From assembly GCA_946406115.1 (NCBI GenBank), contig OX291541.1, positions 18,383,908 through 18,447,907 of the forward strand: a stretch of 64,000 nt of DNA, given 5' to 3'. The notes under the pieces are model-generated. The model ran no database searches. It saw nothing but the letters and a program-made list of their open reading frames with translations, and was not told where the DNA came from. This DNA is from Apoda limacodes. Taxonomy: Eukaryota; Arthropoda; Insecta; Lepidoptera; Limacodidae. The position numbers were made by a program, and so were the translations under genes. The number at the start of each line of letters is the position of its first letter. Position 1 is the first letter of the stretch. Below, in pieces: positions 12,601 through 23,390 of the stretch.

Positions 12601-13407
12601 ACTAAAGGAGATGTTAAATTTGAGGAAGAAAAACTAAATTCGAATAGTAATATAAAAATGACTAGCACTGGGGACAAAATCAACCTAGGGCACACAGCGA
12701 GTCTTGGTTTTGACAAAATATCAGGTCTTGATGATGCTGCTATTTCAGGGAAGAAAACTTTGAGTTTTATTGATTTCGAAAATGGTAAAGTGGCCGATTT
12801 TACAGAAAAACATGATATTGAAAGAAATCCAATTGTTAGTAATGTAGATTTAAGTAAGAACAAAACAGATTTAGTTGTTACTGTAGGCCAATATTATAAT
12901 ACAGTTGGTAGTGGAATCAGCTTTAAGAAAGGAGATAATCTTAAAATTGGTTTGGAGGAGAGTAGTATTACTTTAACTGTTACAGCTAATAGTATGCTCC
13001 GACCAAACACTACTACAAATACGAGTGCAGGCGGTGTACCTAGTACTGAAGTGCCTGAAATTGACCAAGGCACTAGTAATAGCGTTACCTCTAAACAAGG
13101 CAGTGACTGCGATAAAAATGTTGAAAAAGTAATTGTAAATGTTAATTTTGAAAATAATCCTACTGACAGCGATAATGCCAGCCATAGATACAATATTATC
13201 AATATTATATTTAACGTCAACGAAACATTACCTTTCCTTGAAACTAAAGGCAGAGGTGAAAAAATGGAGCCAACTAGTTCGAGTCAAAGTCAATTAAACA
13301 ATTTAATCTTTGGTAATGTTTTAGATTTACGTAATAAGACTACAAGGCTTGACAAGATGAGTCCAGAAGGAAATGATAATAAAAAAATCATGACCATATT
13401 CTTGTAA
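6602..13407 (+). CDS. Gene A: giant secreted Asn/Ser/Lys/Gly-rich repeat protein
   Basis: Coding exons are 6602-6644 and 7214-13407, preceded by a small first exon not securely found. Exon 2 encodes IVSLATLAVTLAAP, a clear signal-peptide core. After an intron of 569 bp (GTTGGT...TTACAG) the frame stays open for 2,063 codons. Together that is 2,078 residues plus the first exon. The mature chain is hydrophilic and repetitive, with many N-x-S/T sequons and only one cysteine that I can see, in a Gly-Ser-Asp-Cys-Asp context about 110 residues from the end. Recurring phrases include FGWSF, SLGVKQS, NxSATFNV and RGNxRYR. A supra-repeat of about 300 residues recurs around 9142, 10099 and 10987. No enzyme or binding domain is recognised. 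The likely role is an extracellular structural or coating protein (sericin-like in character only). The tissue is unknown. Confidence 0.88.
7214..13407 (+). CDS. Gene A exon 3 (all of the mature repeat protein)
   Basis: The acceptor is TTTGTTACAG at 7204-7213. The ATG at 7174 lies in the intron and is not the start. The exon enters in phase 1, so the first complete residues are Gly-Phe-Ala-Asp-Leu. It runs 6,194 nt without interruption to TAA. A homopolymer of 16 A lies within it at 8561-8576 (Lys-rich), yet the same repeat style continues in frame on both sides, so the frame looks right. Confidence 0.93.
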
Positions 13408-13424
13408 ATGTTACAATTTCTAAC

Positions 13425-13430
13425 AATAAA
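13425..13430 (+). other. Polyadenylation signal of gene A
   Basis: AATAAA starts 18 bases after the stop codon of the giant exon, giving a very short 3' UTR. Confidence 0.6.
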
Positions 13431-13741
13431 AATAGGTATATTACAAATGTAGTGTTTTTTGTGGTACCTTACACAAGTTAGAAATCAAACTTTATTTACA
13501 TCAATATTATTTAATGGTTTGGTTGCAGATTTATTTATTTCACATTACTAGGCGTTTAGGGTTTTGTACTCAAAGGGCAACAACAAAACTTTACTAATAA
13601 GCCTACGCTGCGCGCTGTCCGTATGACAGTTTGTCCGTCTTTTCGTCTTTCTGTCTCGGTAATAGTTAAATTTATTATAGAAATACTATCTTACTTTTAA
13701 AGTTATGGCAGAGGAGCACTTGTTAGTGCTTTCAAATATTG

Positions 13742-14110
13742 TTTTTTTTTTATACCACTAAGGTGGCAAAAAAGATTACGGCCCGCCTCATGCTAAGCGG
13801 CCATCGTAGCCTATGGACACTTGCAACACCAAGGGCATTATTTGCACGGTTCAATCACTCCTTTCTTGATTTTGAACTTATTGGGTATAAGAAATCCCTA
13901 TAAATTGGCAGGGAGCTTAATTTATAACTTCAGCTTTCCATGTGAAGAAGTTCTTTCGAAACCGTGTGATATTTTCCTACCAATGGAGAGCTTTGCGATG
14001 GTAGAAAAAAGCCATAGGTATCATTTCAAACAATCTTTCTTAACACAGCTTATTTGGTATACAAGCGGGAGAACACACACCAGGAGGTCAACTGTTCGAT
14101 AACAAAGCAC
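13742..14110 (-). pseudogene. 5'-truncated LINE copy (3' end only)
   Basis: On the minus strand this ends with the conserved LINE tail (GCCACCTTAGTGGTATA, then a poly-A seen here as T9). Upstream it resembles the last coding part of the intact LINE: the antisense reads a Tyr-x-Arg-Leu-like patch and the Ser-Glu-Glu-Leu-Phe-Glu-Met region in decayed form. It is more diverged than the copies at 33.7 and 40.1 kb. Confidence 0.65.
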
Positions 14111-15870
14111 GCTCCCTGGCGCTATTAGGTAGCTAAATTATTTAAATTGGATATGGATGGGCCGCTACCAAATTTGTAGTTGGTAACATGTAACCCAGGT
14201 GCCGCAATACATGCTTATATGCAAGTAAAACCCATTAAAACCGCAGGGACCACAAACAGGTACATATCAACATAGCAAAATTATACCCGATTAAGACACT
14301 GAGGTACTTATAGCAGAATATGTAAAGGGGATTTCTATTAAAAAGTATTATGATATGAAATTCGTTTTTTTAGGGTTCTGTAGCCGTATGGCAATAATGG
14401 AACCACCTAACTCAGTTTTTTTACTGAGATTTTTTTTAAAAGGTAAGTGAGTGATAAAATTTTTTTCGACACCTCATTATGAAGGCTGTTATTTGATATG
14501 TCACCATAAATACATTTAGGGTGTTTTCTTTGAGAAAATCTGAAAAAATCACAACAATAAACCATGTGTTTGGCCTTTGGTAAGGGATTTGACGCGCAGA
14601 TATGTAGGTGTATGTGTGGATAGTTGTTGTATACTTGATGGCTGGGTTCCTGCATGGCTGATTGGTAACAGGTGTACATCTGAGAGTTTCTTGTCACTTC
14701 TTCCCCCAATAGGCTAGTTTGTGATAGTCGTTTAAGTGCCATTTGTTGCCAAGTTGTGTGGGAGTTAAGCCTCTTCCAGAGTTATACGATGCCTGTCTGA
14801 ATGTGTGTTTGCATATATGTATATGTGCGTCTTTGTCTGATGTCTGTGAAAATATCTTTTGGCAGCGCTTGTTAGGTAGTTACAGCGCCTTAATATCAAT
14901 TTATATTTTTATATTTATAATTTATATATATTATATATATATTATGTTTGTGTGTAAATTTATATGTGTATTAATGTCTGCTGTGTAGAGATATATAAAT
15001 ATGCAGGAATATAAATATGTATCTCAGAAGTTAATTGGGACTTTTGATGCTTTACATGGTGTTGCATTGGGGCCCCCATGCAAAAACAATAGGCAATTAA
15101 AATATGGCTTGAATTTAAATTAGGCTATTTACACTGTAAAGCTTGTTTGTTAAGTGTTTAAATATAAAATATGTATTTATTAGTTGATTCACTACAATAT
15201 TATTTTTCGTTTGTGATTTTACAAAGAGTAACTATTGGATGTTAGCAATGAACCAGTATTGTAATTAGTTTGTACATCAAATTGTAATTAATTTTTTTGA
15301 CGATTTAAAAGTGTTCCTTGGAACCCGCTTAAATAAAAAACATTTTAAATTTCAATTTGAATTTTATATAATTCCAAAGCAAATTATTTTAAAAGAAAAC
15401 TGTTAACTAAGTACTTCATATATCCGGAATTCACAGACAACAGAAAACTAACTTATAACGACACTTGGCCAGTTTTTGTGCCTGACGCTTTTAAATTATA
15501 AAATTTGCCCCAGTGCTTTATACGGACTATTGTACCGCTCATTTTTAGCCGTAAAATATCAGACTGTACTTTTTTTCAGTTGTACATTATTGTTTTCCAA
15601 ATTTGTTATAAGATAAACATTGAAGTTATGAAAACACCAGCTAGTGCCGGAAACTCAACGATCGTACCGGCATTTAAGAGGTTATACTTCGCTTTTTGAC
15701 ATTTACTGATCAATCACTGTGAAATTTTTTAGTCATAATCCCAAGCCGAATACCTAAGTCTGTGGTTTTCTAAAATTTTGTAAAATGTTTTTATTATCTA
15801 AAAATTTTTTTTTTGTACCATTTGTATGATAAACTTGAATTCTTTATAGCTTTTAAACTATAAAATTTAA
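14111..15870. other. Intergenic AT-rich stretch
   Basis: No exon can be supported. It holds a scrap of the GGGTTCTGTAGCC repeat (14370-14402), a short copy of the TTTTGGCAGCGC...CAGCGCCTTAA repeat (about 14858-14895, compare 17388-17425), TA-rich runs near 14900-14945, and a retroelement-like tail at 15298-15358. Confidence 0.5.
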
Positions 15871-15872
15871 TA

Positions 15873-16010
15873 GAAAACTGGCACACTGCAGACCTGGATA
15901 TTTATTACTAGAACATGTCTTTAAAATTTCGTGGTATTTGATCAGCAAGTGTCAAAAATAAGTGAGAAATTCTTTTGTATGAAGCACGCTGCGAGCCTCT
16001 CCGAATCGTT
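15873..16010 (+). repeat. Dispersed repeat, copy 2
   Basis: Direct-orientation partner of the repeat at 905-1047, with the same order of landmarks (CTGCAGACCTGGATATTTATT to TGTATGAAGCACGCTGCG). From 16011 to about 17150 I see nothing else recognisable. The reading frames there are short and not protein-like. Confidence 0.55.
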
Positions 16011-17154
16011 TTCTCTTAAGTTCCTAAGAATATAATAGCAGATTGTTAACTAAGGGATGAAAGGCACCCATTTCTGACGAGATAGTTTGGCGCTCAAGTA
16101 AAGTGAGAGCGCCAATAGTCGAGTCAGAAATGGGCCTCTCACCCGAATTAAACACTCTACTTTTCATTTTGAATATGAGGAATGTAAACACAAGTCAAAT
16201 ATCCAAAAGAACTTCCTATTATTCTAATTTTCATTACGAATATTATTTCAAATTTGTCATGGTTTACCTAAATTAATTTTAATGCGGTTTTCTGGTAATA
16301 TTAAACCACATATCTGGTATAGCCAGGTATCTTAAATTACATCACAAACAAAAAAATTACAACCAAGTTAAGAATAAATATGCCTTCTTTTAATCGAAGT
16401 GTGGCTGTAAAGACTTTACCCAATGTGACTGAATTTTCTTTTTTACTATTCTTTTTTTTATAGATAATATATGGTCTACTTTCAGAGTATGAGAGATGAA
16501 AACCATATTGTTCGCTTTGTTACTGGACACCCAGACAGACTTTCAACAGGCTTAAATGATTTCGCTTTTATTTTCCCGCAATACTGCTTAAATGCTGTCT
16601 TTCCACCATATGTTTCCTTAGCAGCCTACATATACCTCCACTATTAGGGCACGTGATTACGTGCTGTATTACAAATGCACGGTGTATGTGATCAGAGCAC
16701 GGTAAGGCACAAGTCGAAACTTCCGATCCGTACAAACTGCGTAAGTCTCCGTGTGAAAATAGTATCAAAAGAATCATATAGTAGGTTACAGAACAAGTGA
16801 AATAAAAGACAAACTTCATGTCGGGAACTATCAAGAGTCCTAATATCACGACGTAAATAATATTTTTAATTCTCTATCTCTACTAACTATTTTCGTTTTT
16901 GTTACGTTGTTTTGTTTTTCATGCGCCCATCAAATAATAAATAGAAGTAAATAATAAACTGAAAATATTTTGTGCAAATAACACTTATCTAGTTTTTAAT
17001 CTCTATCTCCATTTTTTACAAATTTTAAAATATTAATCTCGTTTTAACTGTAATTATTTATAATAATTATAGCATTTTATATAGTATAGTCACAGATTAT
17101 ATAATACTAAACCAATTCAATACCTATTTATTTTTATTTTTATAGATACCTATT

Positions 17155-17430
17155 TTGCTAAAAGTGGCCATTTTTAGCAAAGCGCTACATATCTACACCT
17201 CACGGGTATATTATAAATGCAATACATAACGTCCTATAGCTTAAAACTAGTCATACTAATATTATAAATGTGAAAGTTTGTATGTCTGGATGGATGGATA
17301 GAGCCGCTGGAAAAGTCTAGTTTAAAATAATTGGTTTGTAATATTTTTGAAATGTCTCGTGTACGAAGAGTAAAAGCAGGACATCTTTTGGCTGCGCGAA
17401 TAAGGTAGTCACTGCGCCTTTATAATATAG
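17155..17430 (+). repeat. Dispersed repeat with a GCTAAAAGTGGCCATTTTTAGC hairpin, plus Helitron scrap
   Basis: The first part contains a short hairpin (GCTAAAA / TTTTTAGC around GTGGCC). Related stretches occur at 37070-37200, 53150-53175 and 61190-61290, where AGCTTATGACTAG or AGCTTATAACTGG follows. At 17250-17300 a Helitron-like end is embedded (TCATACTAATATTATAAATG). The pieces together form a composite repeat. Confidence 0.5.
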
Positions 17431-17980
17431 ACTATTTTCGCTAAATGTCGCTTGGGGGATATATTAATATAACAAAGGTAATGCCACGAGCCCGTCTCTC
17501 ACTTAAACGGCTTTTCATAATTTGTTGTTATACTTAAGAGTTCACACTACACTACTAGTATAATCCCTGCAAATTTGAAGCATGTATGCATTACAGTTTT
17601 TACTTTAGATTACAAACAAAAAAAACTGTTTTTTGTAAGGAAATCCCCCTAAATTTTCATTTTTTGAACTATTTATTATTTATTACGTAATTCACCATTA
17701 TAAAAGATATTTTATTTAAATTTTAAGCTTCTTCCTATATTATCCGGCCTAAAAGATAGAGTCTTTTAAAGGTCGGACACACAGATAGACAGAGAGCATA
17801 GGCTTAAAAATAGGGCTCGATCGGCACCCTTTGGAACCCTAAGATCAAATATTGGATTTGTTTTTATCTTTCAGAAATTATGTTTGATCTTCAGTCTTTC
17901 AATAATTCAAAGATAGTATACCTACTATATTGAAAAAATATTCATCTCATTTTTATATAAATATATTGCAACCTAATCGA

Positions 17981-19365
17981 TCATTGTCTATTATCATGTA
18001 AGTGCAACGCCCCACCAAACACCTTGCCAATACCACCAGTAAAGGTACCAGCAACGTGTTTTAATAAATGTAGGCCAGTTCCAAATCCTCCCTTAATTCC
18101 ACCTAGTATACGTAAACCATGGTGTGAGTGCTCTATCCCACCTCCAAGTCCAATAGCGGAAGACACCTGCTCTCCTAAATATGCATGTGTTGCCCCCCCA
18201 AATTCTGCACTTGATTGTTTTTCGTTGTATTTGGACCCATGTTCAAGACCCCCACCAAATCGAGCTCCAAAGGATATCTGTCTTTTACCACCAAATCCGC
18301 CTCGCCTATTAACAGCCTCCAATCCACCGCCAAATGTTTGTTGTGCTCCACCACCTAATGACCCTCCAAAACTAGATTCAAATCCTCCAGCAAATGAATT
18401 CTGTGCATTTCCACCTTCATTAACTCGTCTTAATCCTCCTGAATAGGAGTCTTGTAATGCACCTCCTAAACCCTCTGCAAAGCCAGCTGCGGAATTACTT
18501 CCCAGGGCATTCTTACTGTTTGAATACGAATGTTGTATTGCCCCGCCAAATCCAGCACTTGAATGCTTTTCGTTACTAGTTCCATGCTCAAGTCCCTCAC
18601 CAAATCCAGCGCTGAAGGATGTCATTTTACTGCCACTAAATCCACCGCGCTTATATGCACCTCCCGATCCACCACCAAAAGTCTGTTGTACTCCACCAAT
18701 TCCACCGCCCGATGATCCCCCAAAATTACTTCCATATCCACCGGCATAAGAAGTCTGCACATGTCCACCTTCATTGGCGCGACTCAATCCTTCTGTAAAA
18801 GATTCTTGTGATCCAACTCCAGAGCCCCCTCGAAAGCCACCTTTAGCGATGCCATCCTTGCTATTGGAATACGCATGTTGTGTTGCCCCGCCAAACCCTG
18901 CTTTCGAATGTTTTCCGTAATCTTCAGCTCTATGCTCAACAACCTCACTAAATCCAGTGCTAAAGGATTTATGTTCACTATTAACGAACCTATCTTGCTT
19001 ATTAACACCCGCGATTCCTCCGCCAAAAGTCGGTTCTCCAACGACACCAAATCCACCGCTAAAAGTTTCTTGAGCCCCTCCAATTCTACCACCCGACTGT
19101 TGCGATTCACTTCCAAAGCCGCCTGCAGAAGTACTGCTAATGGCATCCTTGCTGTGTTGACTCGTGCCTCCAAAACCGCTACCAAAGGTATTTTGAAATG
19201 AACTGGTTTTGTACTGCTCTCCGCTGCTACTGAAGCTGCTGCTAGAAGATATTTGTTGTCCTCCATTGAAGCCAAAACTTGAGCTCCCAATGGACTCGTG
19301 TCTTAAGGGTTCTCTATAATCTTCATTAGTGATAGGTTGCGTTGGGTTGTCACTCTCTGCATTAC
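17981..19365 (-). CDS. Gene B exon 3 (mature repeat protein)
   Basis: The acceptor on the minus strand is TTAAATTACAG, read from the plus strand at about 19376-19366. The exon enters in phase 1, giving Ser-Asn-Ala-Glu once joined to exon 2. It is open for 460 codons to TGA at 17983-17981. No canonical AATAAA is seen just downstream, only ATATAAA-type variants near 17950-17965. Confidence 0.88.
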
Positions 19366-21681
19366 CTGTAATTTAAGGATATTGTTTTTAAAAAAAGAGA
19401 TTTTATTGATTAATCTGTTTTTTGGTTTATTTGGACAGAATGTAAAAAAAATATATTTCATGAGTCAAGATATTTTGATTAACCTATATTCCTGGTAAAA
19501 TATAGCTAGAGCTCTGCGATAGCTGTCAAAGTACATACTAGCATACATTTTACCATCTGCAAATACGAAGCTTGATAGACGTAATTCCAATGACAGCTGT
19601 TGCAGAGCTCATCCTACCTATATCAGATCTTAAGAATTATAGTTGTATCTATTCTTCTATACTACTATGATAAAGCTAAAGAGTTTTGTAAGTGTAAGAG
19701 TGAGGTTGAAGTTAAAAATACTCTTTGAACAACTTAATATTGTTGTACATTTTAGTAAAGTTACAATAGGTACTTATGTGTTACATAGTAACAGCTTGTC
19801 TTAATTCGCCAATATGCTACAACAGCAAAGACAAGATGCTACATGTCGTTTTAAGCATCTGAGAACCAACTTAATAATAAATTAACTTAATTTCAAATAA
19901 ATTGCTAATAGTGCACGCGATTCTCTTACTACGCGCTTATATGTCTGTGATGCAGTAGAGAAGGTTATATTCAGGTCTTGTATTATTACTTATTATTTTA
20001 TTTTCTTATATAAATACCTATGTGCTAATATTTACAACACGCTACAGTTTGTTTCTTTTTTTGTTTCAACGTGCTAACCTCTGACACTGCCAGTCGGATT
20101 TGAAAATTCTTATTTTTTTACCACTAAGGTGGCAAATAAGACTGATGGTAAGCGGTCACCGTAGCCTATGGACGCTTGCAACACCTTTGCTTATAGTGAG
20201 CAAAGTTTGAACAACCAATATTTTAGAGCCAATTTTGTCTGAAAGAAATAAAATGAGCCGAGTGCTAGTCGGACTCGCGCGCCGAGGGTTCCGCACCATA
20301 CAACATACGGCCAACCTTAAAGACAATATACTAAACTAGCTGACCGGGCAGCCGTTGTCCTGCATCCGACTGCAACACCATCTGCCGGGCTGATTTGTGA
20401 ATCTAAACCATCCAAGGCGCCACCCAAACGTATACAAAAGCCGTTAAAGAGGAGTACAGTGACATACACACGTACAGTAGAATTATATATATAAAGATAT
20501 GTCGCTATTTGACATGTTTGTTTATGATTTCAAAGACTGATCCGAAAGATGATGGTTAGCTATGATTCATTTAGCACTTTCTTTTAGCAAACCATTTATA
20601 ATAAATTATTTGGTACTTCTTTCCAATTCGGAATCTTACCGACGAACACATTTGCTTGTTTTTAATAGTTATGCATGACACAATACCTATTATTGTTTTT
20701 AATTCTTTGGACGCATTTTTTAAATTAATGTTCCACTCTATGGTTTGCAAAAGTATAATAGAGGTAATAAGTTTATACCTCTTATGTTTTTAACAGTACT
20801 GTTGGCAGTTCTTAAAACAAATAAAAAAAAGGTATGTATTTATCTTGTCTAATGTCTAATTAGTTTTTTGTTTTACTCTGTATATGTCAATTAATGTTCT
20901 TAAAACATGTTGCTAGCGATTTTACTCACACTATTAGGTATAATTATATACCTACATAACTTAACTTCTACTAATCCAGGGGTAGAACAGAAGACAGAAT
21001 ATATATATTTATATATCACTATAGTGATTATATTTCATGTAATATATGCTACACCTAGGCAATTTAATCATTACTTACTTGGTGCGGTTAACGCCACCGA
21101 TATAACAGTCCACGAAATAAGCTGAAAAAAAATATATATTTACTTAAATTAAAAAAAAGTTTTTTTTTTTTTTTTAATCCCACTGAAGTGGCAAACAAGC
21201 TTACGGTCCGCCTGATGGTAAGCGGTCACCGTCGCCTATGGACGCTTGCAACACCAGGGGTTCTCTAATAAGAATGTATTTAGGTCACGGTTCCAATCCC
21301 CCGAAGGGCTGGACACACACCTACATCATAATGTTGGGACAGCTTCTTTAGTCCTGCATGACAGGCAGTGAGCTTATCGCTGTAATACTGTTTCTGGTAC
21401 ATTATATTGTGCAGTAAAAATTTGGAAAATGGAAACATTCGTGGTACAATTAGGTTGGAATCCTATTGTCACTGGCAATGATCAAAAATATTTGACAGCT
21501 ATAGTTTGAAGTGCGTATAGTACATGGAATACCCCCCCCCCCCCCTATTCTATAAACATTAGTATTGCCCTCACTGAATCAAATAACTATGTATACTTCA
21601 CTAATTAAACTAATTTACATCTATTGCCACAAATTATAAGATCGCACTAAGCAGAAAATCACTCACCAATAACGTAAACAT
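17981..21681 (-). CDS. Gene B: secreted Gly/Ser/Phe-rich repeat protein (480 aa)
   Basis: Read on the minus strand, exons are 21681-21667 (MFTLL), 21121-21079 (LISWTVISVALTAP) and 19365-17981. All junctions keep frame: 15 + 43 + 1,385 = 1,443 nt. The signal peptide is strong. The mature chain opens with SNAESDNPTQP and then becomes Gly/Ser/Phe/Ala-rich, with about three imperfect repeats of roughly 100-110 residues. Each contains a QQTFGGG- or QETFSGG-like patch, then a GLEH- or VVEH-like patch, then AGFGGA.QH.YSNSK. It has a His-rich end (LHLHDNRQ). I see no cysteine. The frame open at 18784-19290 is a shadow, because the true frame runs through from 19365. Composition suggests a flexible extracellular structural protein, such as silk-associated or cuticle-like. 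No known family is assigned. Confidence 0.85.
19490..19620. repeat. Short inverted-repeat element in intron 2 of gene B
   Basis: GAGCTCTGCGATAGCTGTC on the left and GACAGCTGTTGCAGAGCTC on the right are inverted copies matching at 17 of 19 positions, separated by about 70 bp. The outline is that of a MITE or a decayed terminal-inverted-repeat element. No target duplication is certain. Confidence 0.45.
20112..20187 (-). repeat. LINE 3' tail in intron 2 of gene B
   Basis: On the minus strand it reads GGTGTTGCAAGCGTCCATAG, GGTGACCGCTTACCATCAG, then GCCACCTTAGTGGTA and a short A run. This is the last about 75 bp of the LINE that is intact at 26060-29700. It is an extreme 5' truncation, as target-primed integration often leaves. 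Confidence 0.75.
21079..21121 (-). CDS. Gene B exon 2 (43 nt, signal peptide core)
   Basis: On the minus strand it is flanked by a strong acceptor (TATATTTTTTTTCAG) and a consensus donor (GTAAGT). It reads in phase 0 as LISWTVISVALTAP plus one base. Length, phases and the Ala-Pro ending equal exon 2 of genes A and C. Confidence 0.85.
21160..21256 (-). repeat. LINE 3' tail in intron 1 of gene B
   Basis: Same LINE tail on the minus strand, with a poly-A of about 18 (seen as T here). It starts at GGTGTTGCAAGCGTCC and includes GGCGGACCGTAAGCTTG. It is independent of the insertion at 20112 because it carries its own A tail. Confidence 0.78.
21532..21545 (+). repeat. Homopolymer C14
   Basis: An uninterrupted run of 14 C in intron 1 of gene B. 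It is rare in so AT-rich a background and may differ between individuals or assemblies. Confidence 0.9.
21667..21681 (-). CDS. Gene B exon 1 (MFTLL)
   Basis: ATG plus four codons, ending in phase 0 at a GTGAGT donor (plus-strand ACTCAC at 21661-21666). It has the same size as exon 1 of gene C. A TATATATA lies about 95-100 bp upstream, which gives a 5' UTR of roughly 70 nt. Confidence 0.75.
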
Positions 21682-21775
21682 GTTTTAAAATACTGATTTT
21701 TTTCAACTGTATAAACCTAATTATTACTCGCTAGTAATCTAGACCTAAATAGATACTCACCGGGCCTTCACTTCC

Positions 21776-21783
21776 TATATATA
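21776..21783 (-). promoter_or_regulatory. TATA element of gene B
   Basis: TATATATA on the minus strand, about 95 bp before the ATG of exon 1. The spacing is close to that of gene C (TATAAAA about 87 bp before its ATG). The transcription start would be near 21750. Confidence 0.5.
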
Positions 21784-22047
21784 CTTACCTAATATTGTGT
21801 TAAACTACTAGGTACGAGCTGCAAAAAAGAAATACAACGAGTTTTAAATATACCATCATAAGAAATCATGTTGTTGAGTATGTGGAGAAAAATAATCTAA
21901 TCAATTTAACAAAAATACAGTTATTTGGCAAGCGCATTAATAGTTATAATAGTTTTACCGATTTGACTAATTTTTTTAATAGTTCGAAAAAAGTCTTTAG
22001 GGAAAAAAAAAATGTGAAAGTGTCGAAGAAAATTTCATTAACACGAA

Positions 22048-22335
22048 GTATCAAAGAGTGCCGGGCGCTTTTCGCCACCACTTAATCGCAATCGCAACCG
22101 CAACCACGTAACGGGGAACCTCCCTCCTGGCGCTGACTCACCTTCGGGTTGGAGGCTCACGCTGGTCGAAGGGACGACCCTAAGAGCGACATCCTAAGCC
22201 GAGGCTCCTCACGCGGCGAGCCCTTGAGCGTTAGGCGCTATATGGGCTGCGACTCCTTCAGAGTCTCGCCCCAAAAGCCCGGTGGAGCAGTAATGGCTGC
22301 AACAGTCAACTGCATAATTAGACAGAAAAAAAAAG
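22048..22335 (+). repeat. GC-rich non-LTR-like 3' element, copy 1
   Basis: A GC-rich block (AGAGTGCCGGGCGCTTTTCG ... CCCCAAAAGCCCGGTGGAGC) followed by GTCAACTGCATAATTAGACAG and an A9 run. A diverged copy in the opposite orientation lies at 56526-56792 with its own poly-A (as T). The A-tailed end points to a retroelement 3' region or SINE. No coding part is recognised. Confidence 0.6.
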
Positions 22336-23149
22336 ATTCTATTGTAATTTCATAAAAAATTGTAGGCAGGACAAAATCTGTTGGGTCAACTGATAACATC
22401 CGTTGTGAGTTTGTCGCTTTATCTGCTTCGTATTGGTACTTATATGCTAGACTACCATCTCGCACTTTAGTTTTAATGCTGGTGTAAAACTAGCTTTTGC
22501 CAAATTAGTATGCGGTTACAATAATAGCAGTTCGTTCATGTGGAATTCGGTTAAGCTAAGAATTTTTAAATTTTTCTTTTGGTTAAAGATTTACATGCGG
22601 CTTCCATTGTGAAATATCATGAGGCTGGTGCAATTTAGAATTTATACGCAAGTGGGACGATCACAGGTGGCACGTGTATTAAACAATCTATTTATAGAAA
22701 AGTATATCTGACTAACGAAATATCGACTAATATTTCTGTCTTTTTTTGCTGACCATGTTTGTATTTACACGTAAAATGACAACTGCAGACGTAAAGCGCA
22801 GGTAGTCGTCTTATCAAACAGGTATTTCAAATTATATCAAGGATGTCGCTCGAGTGAAACCTGATTCACAAAAACACAGATTTTTCTTTTTTTTATAAGG
22901 ATTTTAGGAATTTTATACCATTTACTTAGTTTTGACTTATTGTTGCGTAGTCACTATGAAGTTAAGCTAATAACGGCGCCATCATTTATTAGGTAGATGA
23001 CCGATATGCGCTTTTCATTCAATACAAAACCGGCCAAGTTTCAGTCCCCCTTAAATATTTCTTTTTTTTTTTAATTTAATTACTTTACTTTTTACTTTTA
23101 AAGTGAATATATAACTAAATATTCTGTAAATATTCAAGCGACCACATAT

Positions 23150-23390
23150 TGCCGTTATCAATATCGAGCAAAAACGAGCAAAAATATCACGTTTGTTTTA
23201 TGGGAACCCCCTTAAATATTTTATTTTATTTTTTTTAGTATTTCTGTTATAGCGGCAGCAGAAATACATCATCTGTGAAAATTTAAACTGTCTGTCTATC
23301 ACGGTTCATGAGATACAGCCTGGTACAGACGGACGCACAGCGAAGTCTTACTAATAGGGTCCCGTTTTGTACCCTTTGGGTACGTAAATA
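23150..23390 (+). repeat. Dispersed repeat, left arm of an inverted pair
   Basis: It runs from TTATCAATATCGAGCAAAAA through ATACATCATCTGTGAAAATT to ACCCTTTGGGTACG. The reverse complement recurs at 24545-24825. It belongs to the GGGTTCCGT/PyGTCCGTC group. Between 22336 and 23150 I see nothing else. Confidence 0.6.

Noticed and set aside
18784..19290. 168-codon minus ORF upstream of the glycine-rich ORF
   Set aside because: It is out of frame. The frame of 17981-18787 is open back to the acceptor at 19365 and shows the same Gly/Ser repeat style.
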